From Alphaproteobacteria bacterium (lineage in GTDB: Bacteria > Pseudomonadota > Alphaproteobacteria > Rhizobiales > GCA-2746425), in assembly GCA_024743215.1 (NCBI GenBank), contig JANSWZ010000001.1, positions 868,001-932,000 on the forward strand: a stretch of 64,000 nt of DNA, read 5' to 3'. The notes beneath the pieces were generated by a model. That model saw only the letters and a program-made list of their open reading frames with translations, had not been told where the DNA came from and searched no databases. The translations under genes were made by a program, and so were the position numbers. This document shows, in pieces, positions 55,003 to 64,000 of this stretch (its first letter is position 1; each line of letters starts with the position of its first letter).

Positions 55003-56388
55003 TCAGTTTGCTAAAGAATCTTCATCCGGCACAACCAACACCTGATCAGGAAATACGGTGGCTGGATCACGAATCTGACCTTCATTTGCACTGTAAAGAG
55101 TGGTGTATCGCACACCACTTCCATAGATGCGCCGAGCAATCGTCCATAAATTATCTCCTCGGCCGACCACAACACGCTGAAGCATGATCATCTCACCAGA
55201 GACTTTGACGTTATCACGACCCTTTGCGGTGCCACCGCGAATATCATCATCAAACGTGTCACCCGGATCGAAGGTCGCGGCCAAAGATCCTACAATCTTC
55301 GGGTCCCGCTCAAAGGGAACCTCACGGCGCGCCAAAACAGCTCCGCTGGATCGCTCGACCTGCTCTGCACGCAGAACCAAGCGCCCCTTGGGCACAGATT
55401 GGGTTGTCTGGAGATTCCACCGTCCCACAGGGCCAGCGACAGTTTCTCCAATTAGCCTGTTATCCAGAAAAATCCTTATGCTTGCTTTTGGCCGCGATGC
55501 ACCTGCTACCAGCAAATCCTCTTCCCCTTCGGTTTCGACAGCCTCAATCGTCACCAATGGCGTTTCTTGCTCTTGATCCGGTGCTTTTGGCTCAAGAACA
55601 GGCTCAATTGAAGCATCTGCACCATCGTCCGGCTCATTGCTTGAGTCCGATGGAACGGTCTTCGTCGATAAACGCACTTCAGGTAAGACTGACGACTGCT
55701 CCGCAGTTTCTGGCCTGATAGTAGTTGCAGGACTTTGCCAGATTGCACTGGGTACGCCCGGTTGATCCAGCATGACAATTGCTGATTCCAAAGCTTGTTC
55801 AGGCACTGCAATCGTCACATTTTGCACAGAGACCAGTGGTTCTTCTGTATCGTTGGAGCTACTACGAACTGCGATCTGATGTCCGCCAACTGACAGCGGT
55901 TCATCCAGCACAAGGGCCCACTCTCCGGCGGAGTTGGCAGTTGCTCTTGCAAGCACCTTGTCGCCTGACATTATTTCAATCTTGCTGCCAGGCGCTGACA
56001 AGCCGGCGAGCACTGCATTGCCGTCCGGTTCAACTCTGACAATGTCAAATGTCGGCGGGGCAAACGTTTGCTGTGGCTCAGCCTGGGGCTCACTCTGGTC
56101 ATCGGATTGCGCAATTTCTGACTCGTCCTCAGATTGCTCAACTTCTGAGTTGGTCCGAATTTGCGCCTCGTCTATGCCGGCCTTGCCAACATTGGCAGCT
56201 GACTGACGGATATTTTCAAGAGAAATGGTTCCATTCGCTATCAAGACACCCGCTGTTGCCAGCACAGCAGCACAGCAGACAGCCAAAAAAGCCAAGGCAA
56301 TTTTGTTGGACCCAAGCGCCCTCATAGCGTGCAAACTATCGGCAATTCTGGAATGTAGCGTCATGATCCGAGCAGTCCGATGTCTCAA
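55003..56388 (-). CDS. Membrane-anchored LysM-domain protein
   Basis: The 461-residue protein has an N-terminal transmembrane helix (about 30-52), an acidic disordered stretch (75-110), an Ig-like beta domain (about 115-195), a second low-complexity Pro/Glu-rich region and a second Ig-like domain (about 275-345). A C-terminal LysM module (VVVGRGDNLWTIARRIYG near 405) binds peptidoglycan. It probably spans from the inner membrane to the cell wall. ATG 56364 is an alternative start. It diverges from the LOG enzyme, an arrangement seen in related Rhizobiales. Confidence 0.85.
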   Translation of the reverse strand: MRHRTARIMTLHSRIADSLHAMRALGSNKIALAFLAVCCAAVLATAGVLIANGTISLENIRQSAANVGKAGIDEAQIRTNSEVEQSEDESEIAQSDDQSEPQAEPQQTFAPPTFDIVRVEPDGNAVLAGLSAPGSKIEIMSGDKVLARATANSAGEWALVLDEPLSVGGHQIAVRSSSNDTEEPLVSVQNVTIAVPEQALESAIVMLDQPGVPSAIWQSPATTIRPETAEQSSVLPEVRLSTKTVPSDSSNEPDDGADASIEPVLEPKAPDQEQETPLVTIEAVETEGEEDLLVAGASRPKASIRIFLDNRLIGETVAGPVGRWNLQTTQSVPKGRLVLRAEQVERSSGAVLARREVPFERDPKIVGSLAATFDPGDTFDDDIRGGTAKGRDNVKVSGEMIMLQRVVVGRGDNLWTIARRIYGSGVRYTTLYSANEGQIRDPATVFPDQVLVVPDEDSLAN

Positions 56389-56580
56389 GGCTTTCGTCTG
56401 GCATTGAACCCAATGAGTTCAGAGCATTCGCATCATGCGAGGTGTCTGCACAAATACCAATGTTTCGTGTAACGTTATCCTGTTAACCGTTCCTAAAATG
56501 CTTGTGTCACCATAACAGATTGAAGGTTCGGATTCGTCGCCGATCTTAACGCGATTGTCATTTGAAAGGTCATCAATTTT

Positions 56581-57189
56581 ATGGGCACCATTTCCTCTAT
56601 TTGTGTTTATTGCGGGGCCGGAAGCGGCACAGACCCGGCTCATATGGCCGCCGCAACAGCGCTTGGCCGTATTCTTGCGGAAGAGAAAATCCGGTTGATC
56701 TATGGGGGCGGCACAATTGGAATGATGGGTGCCGTGTCAAAGGCTGTTCTTGAACACGGCGGACAGGTGACAGGAATCATCCCGAGGTTCCTTCTGGATA
56801 TGGAGGCCTCTCATGAGGAGTTGGAACGTCTTGATGAGTTAATTCTGACTGAAGACATGCATGAGCGGAAACGCACCATGTTTGACAAGGCTGATGCTTT
56901 CATTGCTCTGCCCGGCGGAATTGGCACATTGGAAGAACTGGTTGAGCAACTGACCTGGGCACAGCTCGGCAGGCACAAAAAGCCCGTACTGCTCGCCAAT
57001 ATCAACAATTTCTGGCAGCCGCTGATTGAACTGATTTCTCACATGCAGGACGAAGCCTATATACGAGACGGCTTTGAAGTGAACTTTCTTAACTCAGATG
57101 ATGTGGATCAGATTGTACCGCTGCTGCGAAAAGCAGCACTTGAAGCTGTTGTGACAGACGACACATTGGAATCCGTTGGGCGGCTATAG
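56581..57189 (+). CDS. LOG-family (TIGR00730) nucleotide phosphoribohydrolase
   Basis: The 202-residue Rossmann-fold protein has the catalytic signature PGGIGTLEELVE near residue 103 and the phosphate-binding YGGGTIGMMG near 41. LOG enzymes release a free base from nucleoside 5'-monophosphates, as in cytokinin activation in plants; in bacteria they are broad nucleotide hydrolases. It converges on cimA across a strong terminator. Confidence 0.9.
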   Translation: MGTISSICVYCGAGSGTDPAHMAAATALGRILAEEKIRLIYGGGTIGMMGAVSKAVLEHGGQVTGIIPRFLLDMEASHEELERLDELILTEDMHERKRTMFDKADAFIALPGGIGTLEELVEQLTWAQLGRHKKPVLLANINNFWQPLIELISHMQDEAYIRDGFEVNFLNSDDVDQIVPLLRKAALEAVVTDDTLESVGRL

Positions 57190-57204
57190 AACCGCATGTT
57201 CGGT

Positions 57205-57235
57205 GTGAATACTCGGAATGAACCCGAGTATTCAC
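57205..57235. terminator. Bidirectional hairpin between the LOG gene and cimA
   Basis: A perfect 12-base-pair stem (GTGAATACTCGG/CCGAGTATTCAC, seven-base loop) lies between the convergent stops. Neither side has a long T run, so it may be a Rho-assisted or processing hairpin. Confidence 0.7.
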
Positions 57236-57253
57236 GGCCATCCAATTTCTCGG

Positions 57254-58852
57254 CTAAATTTCGTCTGAAAACACCCGCATCAGCTTGTAATTAATGCTAT
57301 CCAGCAACGCCGCGAATGAAGCGTCGATGATGTTCGAGGAGACCCCCACGGTAAACCATCGATTGCCCTGCCCGTCCCTGCTTTCGATAAGAACGCGCGT
57401 GATCGCTTCGGTTCCACCGTTGAGGATGCGAACTTTGAAATCCACAAGTTCCAGATCATTGATATGGGCATTATAGCTGCCTAAATCTTTTCGAAGTGCC
57501 TGATCGAGTGCATTGACCGGCCCGTTGCCCTCAGCCACCGACATGAACTCTTCACCGTCTACAGTGACCTTGACGATGGCTTCCGACACCGTCACCAGTT
57601 CATTTCGTGCATTGATACGGCGTTCAACCATCACCCGGAAACTATCGACCGAGAAAAACTCAGGGACCGACCCCAGTCGGCGACGTGCCAGCAGTTCGAG
57701 CGATGCATCGGCTGCTTCATAGGCATAGCCCTGTGCTTCGCGCTCCTTGATATCTGCCAGGAGACCATCAAGCCTTTTGTCAGATTTGCTGACATCCAGA
57801 CCAAATCGATTCAATTCTGAGATCAGATTTGATTTTCCGGCCTGATCAGACACCATGACATGTCGTTTGTTACCGACGCTTTCCGGCGGCACATGCTCAT
57901 ACGTCTCCGGCTCCTTGAGCAATGCTGATGCGTGGATACCCGCTTTCGTCGCAAACGCGCTGCTACCGACATAGGCGGCTTGCGTGTTACCAGACCGATT
58001 CAACAATTCCTCGAAAGCCTTTGAAAACGATGTAAGTTTTGCCAGAGTTTCGTCTGACACACCCACTTCATACCTTTCAGAAAAAGCAGGCTTCAGCTTT
58101 AATGTGGGAATGATGGAAATCAAATTGGCATTGCCGCAGCGCTCGCCAATGCCGTTCAGTGTTCCTTGAATCTGTCGCACGCCGGCTTCGACAGCGGCGA
58201 GCGAATTGGCAACCGCCTGTTCGGTGTCATCATGAGCATGAATGCCAAGATGGTCGCCGGGAACCTGCTTGATTACCTCAGCAATGATCGACTTGATTTC
58301 CATCGGCAGTGTGCCGCCATTAGTGTCACACAGAACCACCCAGCGTGCGCCCGCATCAAAGGCGGTTTTGGCGCATGCCAAAGCATATTCCGGATTGGCC
58401 TTGTACCCATCGAAAAAGTGCTCGCAATCGACCAGCGGCAATTTTCCGGCAGCTTTTGCAGCCTTCACGGATGCGTCGATGCCTTCCAGATTTTCCTCAT
58501 TGGTACATCCGAGCGCGACGCGTACGTGGTAGTCCCATGCCTTGGCAACGTAACAAATGGCATCTGCGCTTGCGCCCAGCAGCGCCTGAACACCCGGATC
58601 ATTCTCGACCGACCGTCCCGCCCGTTTTGTCATGCCAAATGCCGTAAAGGCTGCCTTGCTGGTACGTTTTTCACTGAAAAAAGCTGTATCCGTTGGGTTT
58701 GCCCCCGGATAACCGCCTTCCACGAAATCGATCCCCAGATCATCAAGCATGTTCGCAATCTGAATTTTGTCTTCCAGCGAAAAATCGATGCCAGGTGTTT
58801 GCTGACCGTCGCGCAATGTGGTGTCGAACAGATATAGGCGTTCTTTTGTCAT
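57254..58852 (-). CDS. cimA: Citramalate synthase
   Basis: CimA joins pyruvate and acetyl-CoA to (R)-citramalate, feeding isoleucine synthesis without threonine. The TIM-barrel domain begins with LYLFDTTLRDGQQTPGIDFS and has the metal-site HAHDDTEQAVANSL near 205 and NGIGERCGNANL. The C-terminal third is the regulatory LeuA dimer domain, normally the site of isoleucine feedback. TIGR00977-type length is matched. The ATG at 58852 fits the family; ATG 58885 has a better ribosome site (GAAGG) and would add 11 residues. Confidence 0.92.
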   Translation of the reverse strand: MTKERLYLFDTTLRDGQQTPGIDFSLEDKIQIANMLDDLGIDFVEGGYPGANPTDTAFFSEKRTSKAAFTAFGMTKRAGRSVENDPGVQALLGASADAICYVAKAWDYHVRVALGCTNEENLEGIDASVKAAKAAGKLPLVDCEHFFDGYKANPEYALACAKTAFDAGARWVVLCDTNGGTLPMEIKSIIAEVIKQVPGDHLGIHAHDDTEQAVANSLAAVEAGVRQIQGTLNGIGERCGNANLISIIPTLKLKPAFSERYEVGVSDETLAKLTSFSKAFEELLNRSGNTQAAYVGSSAFATKAGIHASALLKEPETYEHVPPESVGNKRHVMVSDQAGKSNLISELNRFGLDVSKSDKRLDGLLADIKEREAQGYAYEAADASLELLARRRLGSVPEFFSVDSFRVMVERRINARNELVTVSEAIVKVTVDGEEFMSVAEGNGPVNALDQALRKDLGSYNAHINDLELVDFKVRILNGGTEAITRVLIESRDGQGNRWFTVGVSSNIIDASFAALLDSINYKLMRVFSDEI

Positions 58853-58911
58853 GTTATTTTCTGCCAATGAGCGCCATTCAGGCATGGCACCCTTCAAAAT
58901 TTGAGGTTCTG

Positions 58912-59391
58912 TCAGTCGGTTTGAGCGTTTGCCGGTGGCCAGACATCTGTATCTGTGTCCGGGTGTTGGTAGGTTTTAATCGTCGCCATAAATCGGACCT
59001 CGTCGCTGTCCACGCCATTTGCGTGAGCTGGCAAATCAGCAAGCCCATCAACAAATGGCAATTTATCCGCAACGCATACCTGGACAATTGGAGTTGAAAG
59101 TTCCGGATGATCCAAGGCGCCGATCGCAATTTCCGGATCAGAACTATAATCATAGGTGAGCGGGGTGCCGCACTCGGCACAAAAGCCGCGTTTCACCTTG
59201 TTGGAACTTTGGAACAGCTTTGATGCGCCACGCGTCCAGGTCAGTTCAGGGGCTGTCACGAGTGGCGCATCAAAGCTGCCAATGGCTTTTTGGCACATGC
59301 GGCAATGGCAAATCGATAATTCACCAAGCGTTCCAATGCGAAACCTGACAGCACCGCACTGGCAATCGCCGGAAATGGGATCGGTTGTCAT
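58912..59391 (-). CDS. GFA-family protein (CENP-V/glutathione-dependent formaldehyde-activating fold)
   Basis: The 159-residue protein has the zinc-binding cysteines of the GFA fold: [20 protein letters not shown] and [10 protein letters not shown]. Family members are named after a formaldehyde-glutathione enzyme, but most have no proven activity, and none should be assumed here. The ATG at 59391 overlaps the cysS stop (ATGA), which fixes the start and indicates translational coupling. Confidence 0.88.
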   Translation of the reverse strand: MTTDPISGDCQCGAVRFRIGTLGELSICHCRMCQKAIGSFDAPLVTAPELTWTRGASKLFQSSNKVKRGFCAECGTPLTYDYSSDPEIAIGALDHPELSTPIVQVCVADKLPFVDGLADLPAHANGVDSDEVRFMATIKTYQHPDTDTDVWPPANAQTD

Positions 59392-60821
59392 CTCTTGATC
59401 TCCCATTTTGTCTCGCGTGCGCCTGTGTCCGGATTTTTTCCGTCTTTCAACTGAATTCCTTCGCCAAGCAGAGCATCACGAATACGGTCTGCCTCCGCCC
59501 AGTCTTTGTCCTCAATGGCCTGCACGCGAAGCTGGACCTGCTCTTCGATACGGGCTTCCTGGCCTGTTTCGAGTCTGTGTCCGAATGTCTCAATGTCATC
59601 TGCCGGTTCACCATCCCAAACGCCAAGAAACCTGAGAGATTTACTCAACAGTCCAGCAGCAATCTGTGCTTCGCCCTCAGCTTTTGCCTTGGTCAATTCA
59701 TGTAACCTTGCAACCGCTTTGGACGTGTTCAGATCGTCCAGCAGAGCTTCCAGCACAAAGTGATCCAGAGCAACACTCTCCAACTCGCCCGAAAACCGCT
59801 CGGCAAATCTGATGAGATTGCACAAGCTTTTGCGCACCTCATTCAACCGCTCAGCTGTCCAGTCGATGGGCTGCGTGTAATGCGTCATCAACATCGCCAT
59901 TTTCAACACAGAGCCATGCCAGCGTGTGTCGCCAAATTTCTCGGTTTCGAGCAAATCATTGACGGTTATGAAGTTGCCCAGAGATTTGGACATTTTCTCG
60001 CCTTCGACCTGAACAAAGCCGTTGTGCATCCAGATGTTAGCCATGGTGTCGGTGCCGTAGGCACAACGCGACTGGGCAACTTCGTTCTCATGGTGTGGAA
60101 AAGCCAGATCAATCCCTCCACCATGGATATCGAACACCTCACCCAAATGCTTTGCGGACATTGCCGAACATTCAATATGCCAACCCGGACGCCCAGACGC
60201 CGTTATGCCTGCAGGAGAATCCCACGATGGTTCGCCGGATTTCGATGGTTTCCAAAGCACGAAATCCGTTGGGTTTTTCTTATAAGAGGCAACTTCAACG
60301 CGCGCACCTGCAATCATTTCGTCAAGCGGTCGCTTGGACAATTGGCCGTAATCCGCCATTGAGCTTACATCAAACAGCACGTGATCATCGGCGACATAGG
60401 CATGTCCACGTTCAATCAGCTGTTCAATCAGCGCTTTCATCTCTTCAATATGGTCTGTGGCACGCGGCTCGACCGTTGGTTCCAGAACCCCCAGAGCCGC
60501 AATATCTTTGTGAAATTGCTCGGTTGTACGCCGGGTGACATCTTCAATCGATACGCCCTCTTTTGCAGCACGGGCATTTATCTTGTCATCGACATCCGTG
60601 ATGTTGCGGGCATAGGTGACGTGGTCCGGGCCATAGAGGTGGCGCAGCAGGCGAAACAAAACATCAAAGACGATGATCGGACGCGCATTGCCGATGTGAG
60701 CGTAGTCATAAACTGTCGGGCCGCAGACATAGAGCCGCACATTGGCGGGGTCCAACGGTTCAAACCGTTCTTTCTTCCGTGTCAGTGTATTGTAAAGCCA
60801 AAGATCCGGTAGTTTGTTCAT
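59388..60821 (-). CDS. cysS: Cysteinyl-tRNA synthetase
   Basis: CysS charges tRNA-Cys. The class I motifs are HIGN in [12 protein letters not shown] near residue 39 and KMSKS in [11 protein letters not shown] near 275. Zinc ligands are the Cys in [10 protein letters not shown] in HIECSAM and HHENE. The C-terminal anticodon-binding helices complete 477 residues. It is followed by the overlapping GFA gene and cimA on one strand. Confidence 0.96.
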   Translation of the reverse strand: MNKLPDLWLYNTLTRKKERFEPLDPANVRLYVCGPTVYDYAHIGNARPIIVFDVLFRLLRHLYGPDHVTYARNITDVDDKINARAAKEGVSIEDVTRRTTEQFHKDIAALGVLEPTVEPRATDHIEEMKALIEQLIERGHAYVADDHVLFDVSSMADYGQLSKRPLDEMIAGARVEVASYKKNPTDFVLWKPSKSGEPSWDSPAGITASGRPGWHIECSAMSAKHLGEVFDIHGGGIDLAFPHHENEVAQSRCAYGTDTMANIWMHNGFVQVEGEKMSKSLGNFITVNDLLETEKFGDTRWHGSVLKMAMLMTHYTQPIDWTAERLNEVRKSLCNLIRFAERFSGELESVALDHFVLEALLDDLNTSKAVARLHELTKAKAEGEAQIAAGLLSKSLRFLGVWDGEPADDIETFGHRLETGQEARIEEQVQLRVQAIEDKDWAEADRIRDALLGEGIQLKDGKNPDTGARETKWEIKR

Positions 60822-61201
60822 TTACTTCGTCCCGAAATATTTGATCTGCAGACACATGCGTCGGCAAACCTGAATAAATGGTTGCCGCGGGCCTCGCGAT
60901 GCAGCTTCAAATGTCGGAAAGAAGGCACGGTTCGCGAACCAGCGGGCTGTTAACCCCTGATAATAAGTCCGCAAATACAAATTGGCTGATGCGCCATTTT
61001 TATCGTCCACCGTGTTTATGCTGCGCACTTAATGCGGTTTCCTGCAGGGCGTCAAGACCAAAACACCGGTATGCCCCAAAGACGGCCCCGCATGCCTTCA
61101 AAGTTAACGCCGAGTTTTCTGAACTGAATCTGAACACAGCTCTCAGACAGCATTCAATTTGCACCTGTCATTGTGCCCTTAACAGCTTAGGAGGGAACCA
61201 A
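60822..61201. other. Intergenic region between cysS and the small exported protein
   Basis: About 380 bases hold the divergent promoters. A 68-codon frame on the minus strand (61028-60822) abuts cysS but has no ribosome site or recognisable sequence. I see no T-box or tRNA. Confidence 0.4.
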
Positions 61202-61363
61202 ATGGCCCGTTTCGTATTTTTGTTTTCGTGCATGTTGATTGTTACAAGTGGCGTCCTGGTGTTCGCACAATTTGACGACATCACAGGCGTTTCAGATACC
61301 GTTGATAAGCATGCATCAATCGAGTCATGCATGCAGACACGTGATTTTTGCGGAAATCTATGA
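61202..61363 (+). CDS. Small exported protein, 53 residues
   Basis: The reading frame starts at an ATG with a very strong ribosome site (AGGAGG, seven bases before). It encodes a signal peptide (MARFVFLFSCMLIVTSGVLV) with likely cleavage after VFAQ. The mature part is about 30 residues, acidic, with two cysteines nine apart-to-close (SCMQTRDFC) that could form a disulfide. I do not recognise a family. It lies 97 bases before the DUF2865 gene on the same strand. Confidence 0.65.
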   Translation: MARFVFLFSCMLIVTSGVLVFAQFDDITGVSDTVDKHASIESCMQTRDFCGNL

Positions 61364-61460
61364 AATTGCAAACATTTACGCTAAAGTGTTCGGAGTTTAT
61401 GGTTTTGCAACGCAGACCATAGATGTTTGATGCAATTTTATTACCTGATTGACAGAACCA

Positions 61461-62513
61461 ATGCTTAAGTTTTCGCGTTTGTGTGGCCGATCCAGCGGTC
61501 TATTTGGTCTGGCTTTGTTGCTGGGTGCAGGCATTGCGTCGCCCGCCCATGCGCAATCTGCAATCTGCTATGATTTGCAAAGTCGGCTTGCCAGTCTGCA
61601 AAATGGCGGCTCGGGCTCCCAAAGCCGTCAGTTTCGCAGGTATGATCAAGCCGCCAAGAAAATGCGAAGCCGGATCGCTTCTGCGCAGAAACAGGCGCGC
61701 CGAGCAGGCTGTCGAACCAATGGCATTCGACTTTTCCAAAAACGTGCATGCTCCAATGCAACGGGGCAGATCAGGAAGCTCCAACGGGAATTGCAGAAGA
61801 TTGAATCTCAGCGTTCCAGGTATGGACGCAGCCCAAGAAATTCACGTCGTCAGCAGCAGGAACTCCTCGTTGCCCTTCGCCGCAATCGATGTGGCAGCCG
61901 GAATGTGCTGGATGGCTTTGAACAGCCACGTTCAAACACCTACCGCACGGTTTGCGTGCGCACTTGTGATGGCTTCTTTTTTCCAATAAGTACCTCCACC
62001 ACATCGCGCAATTTTGGCAAGGATGAAGCCGTCTGCAAGGGTAAGTTCCCTGGAAGTGATGTGTCGCTGTTTTATCATCCACGCGGTTCAGACAATGCAA
62101 TGGAACGCGCGCGATCTGTCGATGGGCGCACTTATATCAGCATGCCATATGCGTTTCGCTACCGCGAAACCTATGATCCTTCATGCAAATTCAATCGCAG
62201 CACATTGCAGCAAGTTGCCTTGGGCAACGGAACTGCTGTTGCGTTCACAGCACGCAATCCAAGAGCCGGTGAAGTCAGGTTTGGTCAAAATGGACCGGTG
62301 CCTGTGCCGCGACCTGCGCTTGGTCTGGATCCGGAAACCCAAATGAACATGGCCGGAAACTTCCGCCCCAGTGGATTGCCATTGGCTCCGGAGTTGGTGA
62401 TCGACCCGCAAATTCGCGATGGCCAGCGTGTCAGGACAGTCGGGCCAGAACAGTATCGCGGCCCATCAACGGCAGAAGTTTTGACATCTCCGGCCCTGAC
62501 GCGGATCCAGTAA
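61461..62513 (+). CDS. Exported DUF2865 protein
   Basis: The 350-residue protein has a signal peptide (cleavage near SPAHAQS), an Arg/Gln-rich helical region (about 40-150) and the DUF2865 core with [17 protein letters not shown] near 170 and [13 protein letters not shown] Pro-rich tail follows. DUF2865 is largely confined to Rhizobiales; its function is unknown. It ends 83 bases inside the convergent gltX coding sequence. The ATG at 61461 is used; the frame opens four codons earlier with TTG. Confidence 0.85.
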   Translation: MLKFSRLCGRSSGLFGLALLLGAGIASPAHAQSAICYDLQSRLASLQNGGSGSQSRQFRRYDQAAKKMRSRIASAQKQARRAGCRTNGIRLFQKRACSNATGQIRKLQRELQKIESQRSRYGRSPRNSRRQQQELLVALRRNRCGSRNVLDGFEQPRSNTYRTVCVRTCDGFFFPISTSTTSRNFGKDEAVCKGKFPGSDVSLFYHPRGSDNAMERARSVDGRTYISMPYAFRYRETYDPSCKFNRSTLQQVALGNGTAVAFTARNPRAGEVRFGQNGPVPVPRPALGLDPETQMNMAGNFRPSGLPLAPELVIDPQIRDGQRVRTVGPEQYRGPSTAEVLTSPALTRIQ

Positions 62514-63795
62514 CAGCTTTGCGCAAGGGCATGAACAGCCCCTTGCCTTTTCGCCCGGTCTCCGCCTTCACAGCGTTTGCCCAGTCCATCCAGGTTGCGT
62601 GAGACCACGGTTCCTGTGGCAGCAAAGCCGTGGCCTGGCCTACCATTTCGCGGTCTTCATCATCAATCAGAGGATCAGCGCCAGACGCAACGATTTGGGC
62701 CCAACGATCTGCATCGTCCAATTTCTCCAAATTGCCCTGCACTGCATCCCAAAAAAGTGCGCCATCTACGCCCTCTGGCACAGACAATCTGTCAGAAACT
62801 GCTTCATAAGGCAGAGCGTGGAGCAGTTTTGCGTTCAACCCATCAAGCTCGGCGACATCGAATCTGGCCGGAGACTTTGAAACCTTATGCGGGTCGAACA
62901 TATTCGCAAGGTCTTGCATTTGCGCTACGGGTTCAACGGCATCAGACGTCCCGATCAAACAGGCCAAAGACGCAACAGCCATGGCTTCCAAACCAGCTGA
63001 CCGCAACCCTTCCAGAGAAAGTGAACCAAGGCGTTTTGACAGTCCCTCGCCTTCCGAACCTGTCAGCAGATTATGGTGACCAAACGCTGGCGGTGTGAAA
63101 CCAAGCGCCTTGAAGATGGCAATCTGGGCACCCGTATTGGTGATATGATCTCCGCCACGAATGACATGGGTTACGCCAAAAGCGGCATCGTCGATAATGG
63201 ATGGAAGCGTATAAAGCCACGACCCGTCCTCGCGAACCAGAACCGGGTCAGACATGGATCCCAGATCGACCGTCTGCGGCCCGATGAACAAATCATCCCA
63301 ATGGATCTCTGTCCGCTCAATGGCAAACAAATCATCCTTGTAATTTGGCAGCAAAAAGCGCCAATGCGGTTTGCGGCCCTCTGCCTCAAGCGCATCTGTT
63401 TCTTCCTGACTTAGCTTGAGCGCTGAACGATCATAGATTGGCGGCAAGCCTCTGGCACGGCTGCGCGAGCGCTTGCGCTCCAACTCATCGCCGCTTTCAT
63501 AGCAAGGATACAGCAGACCTCTGGCCTTCAGGTCTTCTGTGATCACCTCATAATCAGCAAAACGGGCCGACTGGCGTTCAATCCGGTCAGGTTCAATGCC
63601 CAGCCATGCAAGATCGATCAGAATACCATCTGCGAATTCCTGTTTGGAACGGGCTTTATCCGTATCATCAAAGCGCAGAATGAACTTGCCGCCATGCTGT
63701 TGGGCAAACAACCAATTATAGAGTGCGGTTCGGGCATTGCCGATGTGAATGCGACCGGTCGGAGACGGCGCAAAACGAACAATAGGGCTGGTCAT
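62431..63795 (-). CDS. gltX: Glutamyl-tRNA synthetase
   Basis: GltX charges tRNA-Glu, and in many alphaproteobacteria also tRNA-Gln before amidation. The class I motifs are [18 protein letters not shown] at residues 8-25 and [14 protein letters not shown] near 255. The length of 454 residues is normal for the shorter alphaproteobacterial form. The C-terminal [17 protein letters not shown] block is conserved, so the stop is right despite the overlap with the DUF2865 gene. The start overlaps the stop of the upstream MFS gene (ATGA). Confidence 0.95.
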   Translation of the reverse strand: MTSPIVRFAPSPTGRIHIGNARTALYNWLFAQQHGGKFILRFDDTDKARSKQEFADGILIDLAWLGIEPDRIERQSARFADYEVITEDLKARGLLYPCYESGDELERKRSRSRARGLPPIYDRSALKLSQEETDALEAEGRKPHWRFLLPNYKDDLFAIERTEIHWDDLFIGPQTVDLGSMSDPVLVREDGSWLYTLPSIIDDAAFGVTHVIRGGDHITNTGAQIAIFKALGFTPPAFGHHNLLTGSEGEGLSKRLGSLSLEGLRSAGLEAMAVASLACLIGTSDAVEPVAQMQDLANMFDPHKVSKSPARFDVAELDGLNAKLLHALPYEAVSDRLSVPEGVDGALFWDAVQGNLEKLDDADRWAQIVASGADPLIDDEDREMVGQATALLPQEPWSHATWMDWANAVKAETGRKGKGLFMPLRKAVTGSASGPEMSKLLPLMGRDTVLARLS

Positions 63796-64000
63796 ACGAT
63801 GCTTGTTTCCTGCTTGGCCAAATCAGTTTCTCTTGCCTGTCTGGCGATAAAGGCTTTTGAAACGCCAAAAAGCATTCCCGAGATCACAATGCAATAGGCA
63901 GACATGGCAAGAAACTGGGTTTCCAACGCAACACCATAATCAATCAGCCAGCCAATGACACCGGGGCCCAATGCGCTGGCAAAGACCATCAACGCCACAA
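63792..64000 (-). CDS. MFS transporter, C-terminal fragment at window edge
   Basis: Sixty-nine codons are visible, giving two hydrophobic helices ([18 protein letters not shown] and [20 protein letters not shown]) and a polar tail ending in KQETSIV. This is the usual end of a major facilitator. The gene overlaps gltX by four bases and is upstream of it. Most of the gene lies beyond the window. Confidence 0.75.
   Translation of the reverse strand, partial: VALMVFASALGPGVIGWLIDYGVALETQFLAMSAYCIVISGMLFGVSKAFIARQARETDLAKQETSIV

Noticed and set aside
60822-61028. 68-codon minus-strand frame abutting cysS
   Set aside because: No ribosome site, no recognisable sequence, and an Arg/Cys-rich composition typical of a chance frame.
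1-64000. CRISPR arrays, insertion sequences, prophage or defence genes
   Set aside because: No spaced direct repeats, transposases, integrases or phage-like genes were seen; the content is chromosomal housekeeping.

Overview
The window is a gene-dense, mostly housekeeping stretch of an alphaproteobacterial chromosome, most likely a marine member of the Rhizobiales/Hyphomicrobiales with about half G+C by eye. The assignment rests on lineage-typical genes and gene orders: hdaA-ppk-ppx next to purMN, coaD-cyclophilin-cyclophilin-queA-tgt, psd-pssA beside an Atm1-type ABC exporter, a DUF2865 protein, a DUF971 protein, a B12-dependent ribonucleotide reductase (nrdJ) and cysS-GFA-cimA. I see no rRNA, tRNA, insertion sequence, prophage or CRISPR array. 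Both ends cut through MFS transporter genes.

Layout. 1-6.3 kb: partial MFS gene, UbiH-type monooxygenase, phosphoglycolate phosphatase, a glycosyltransferase/galE pair and an L,D-transpeptidase. 6.3-13.3 kb: DUF971 protein, moaA, a Bcr-type drug exporter, then a leftward run of VTT-like membrane protein, LpxL-like acyltransferase, Mrp Fe-S carrier and TrhO. 13.4-16.5 kb: a tripartite tricarboxylate uptake operon with a TctA-TctB fusion and a repeated palindromic operator. 16.5-25.1 kb: ppx, ppk, hdaA, AI-2E transporter and CDP-alcohol phosphatidyltransferase facing purMN. 25.1-30.6 kb: WYL regulator/VOC pair, ndk, GST, ABC-F ATPase and an exported NAGPA-type protein. 30.7-36.3 kb: nrdJ with a long structured leader and a promoter carrying candidate NrdR boxes, then an orphan response regulator. 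36.2-44.5 kb: tgt, queA, a cytosolic cyclophilin, a giant exported cyclophilin/coiled-coil fusion and coaD. 44.6-50.8 kb: LysE exporter and a padR-adaptor-RND efflux operon. 50.8-54.9 kb: pssA, psd, Atm1-type exporter and its ArsR-family regulator. 55-64 kb: LysM protein, LOG enzyme, cimA, GFA protein, cysS, a small exported protein, DUF2865 protein, gltX and the second partial MFS gene.

The most unusual object is the 1,669-residue product at 39034-44043. In the conserved coaD/queA neighbourhood, where a roughly 190-residue exported cyclophilin is expected, the cyclophilin domain is followed by about 1,420 residues of alanine/glutamate-rich, nearly proline-free predicted coiled coil. Second is the roughly 270-nt nrdJ leader. 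It has several strong hairpins, GNRA-type tetraloops and competing pairings, yet I cannot find the landmarks of the adenosylcobalamin riboswitch in it. Other points are a tRNA-guanine transglycosylase that has lost most of its zinc ligands, an RND pump with altered proton-relay residues, regulatory palindromes at tctC, padR, arsR and the WYL/VOC pair, and a Rho-independent terminator written inside the coding end of the convergent pssA gene.
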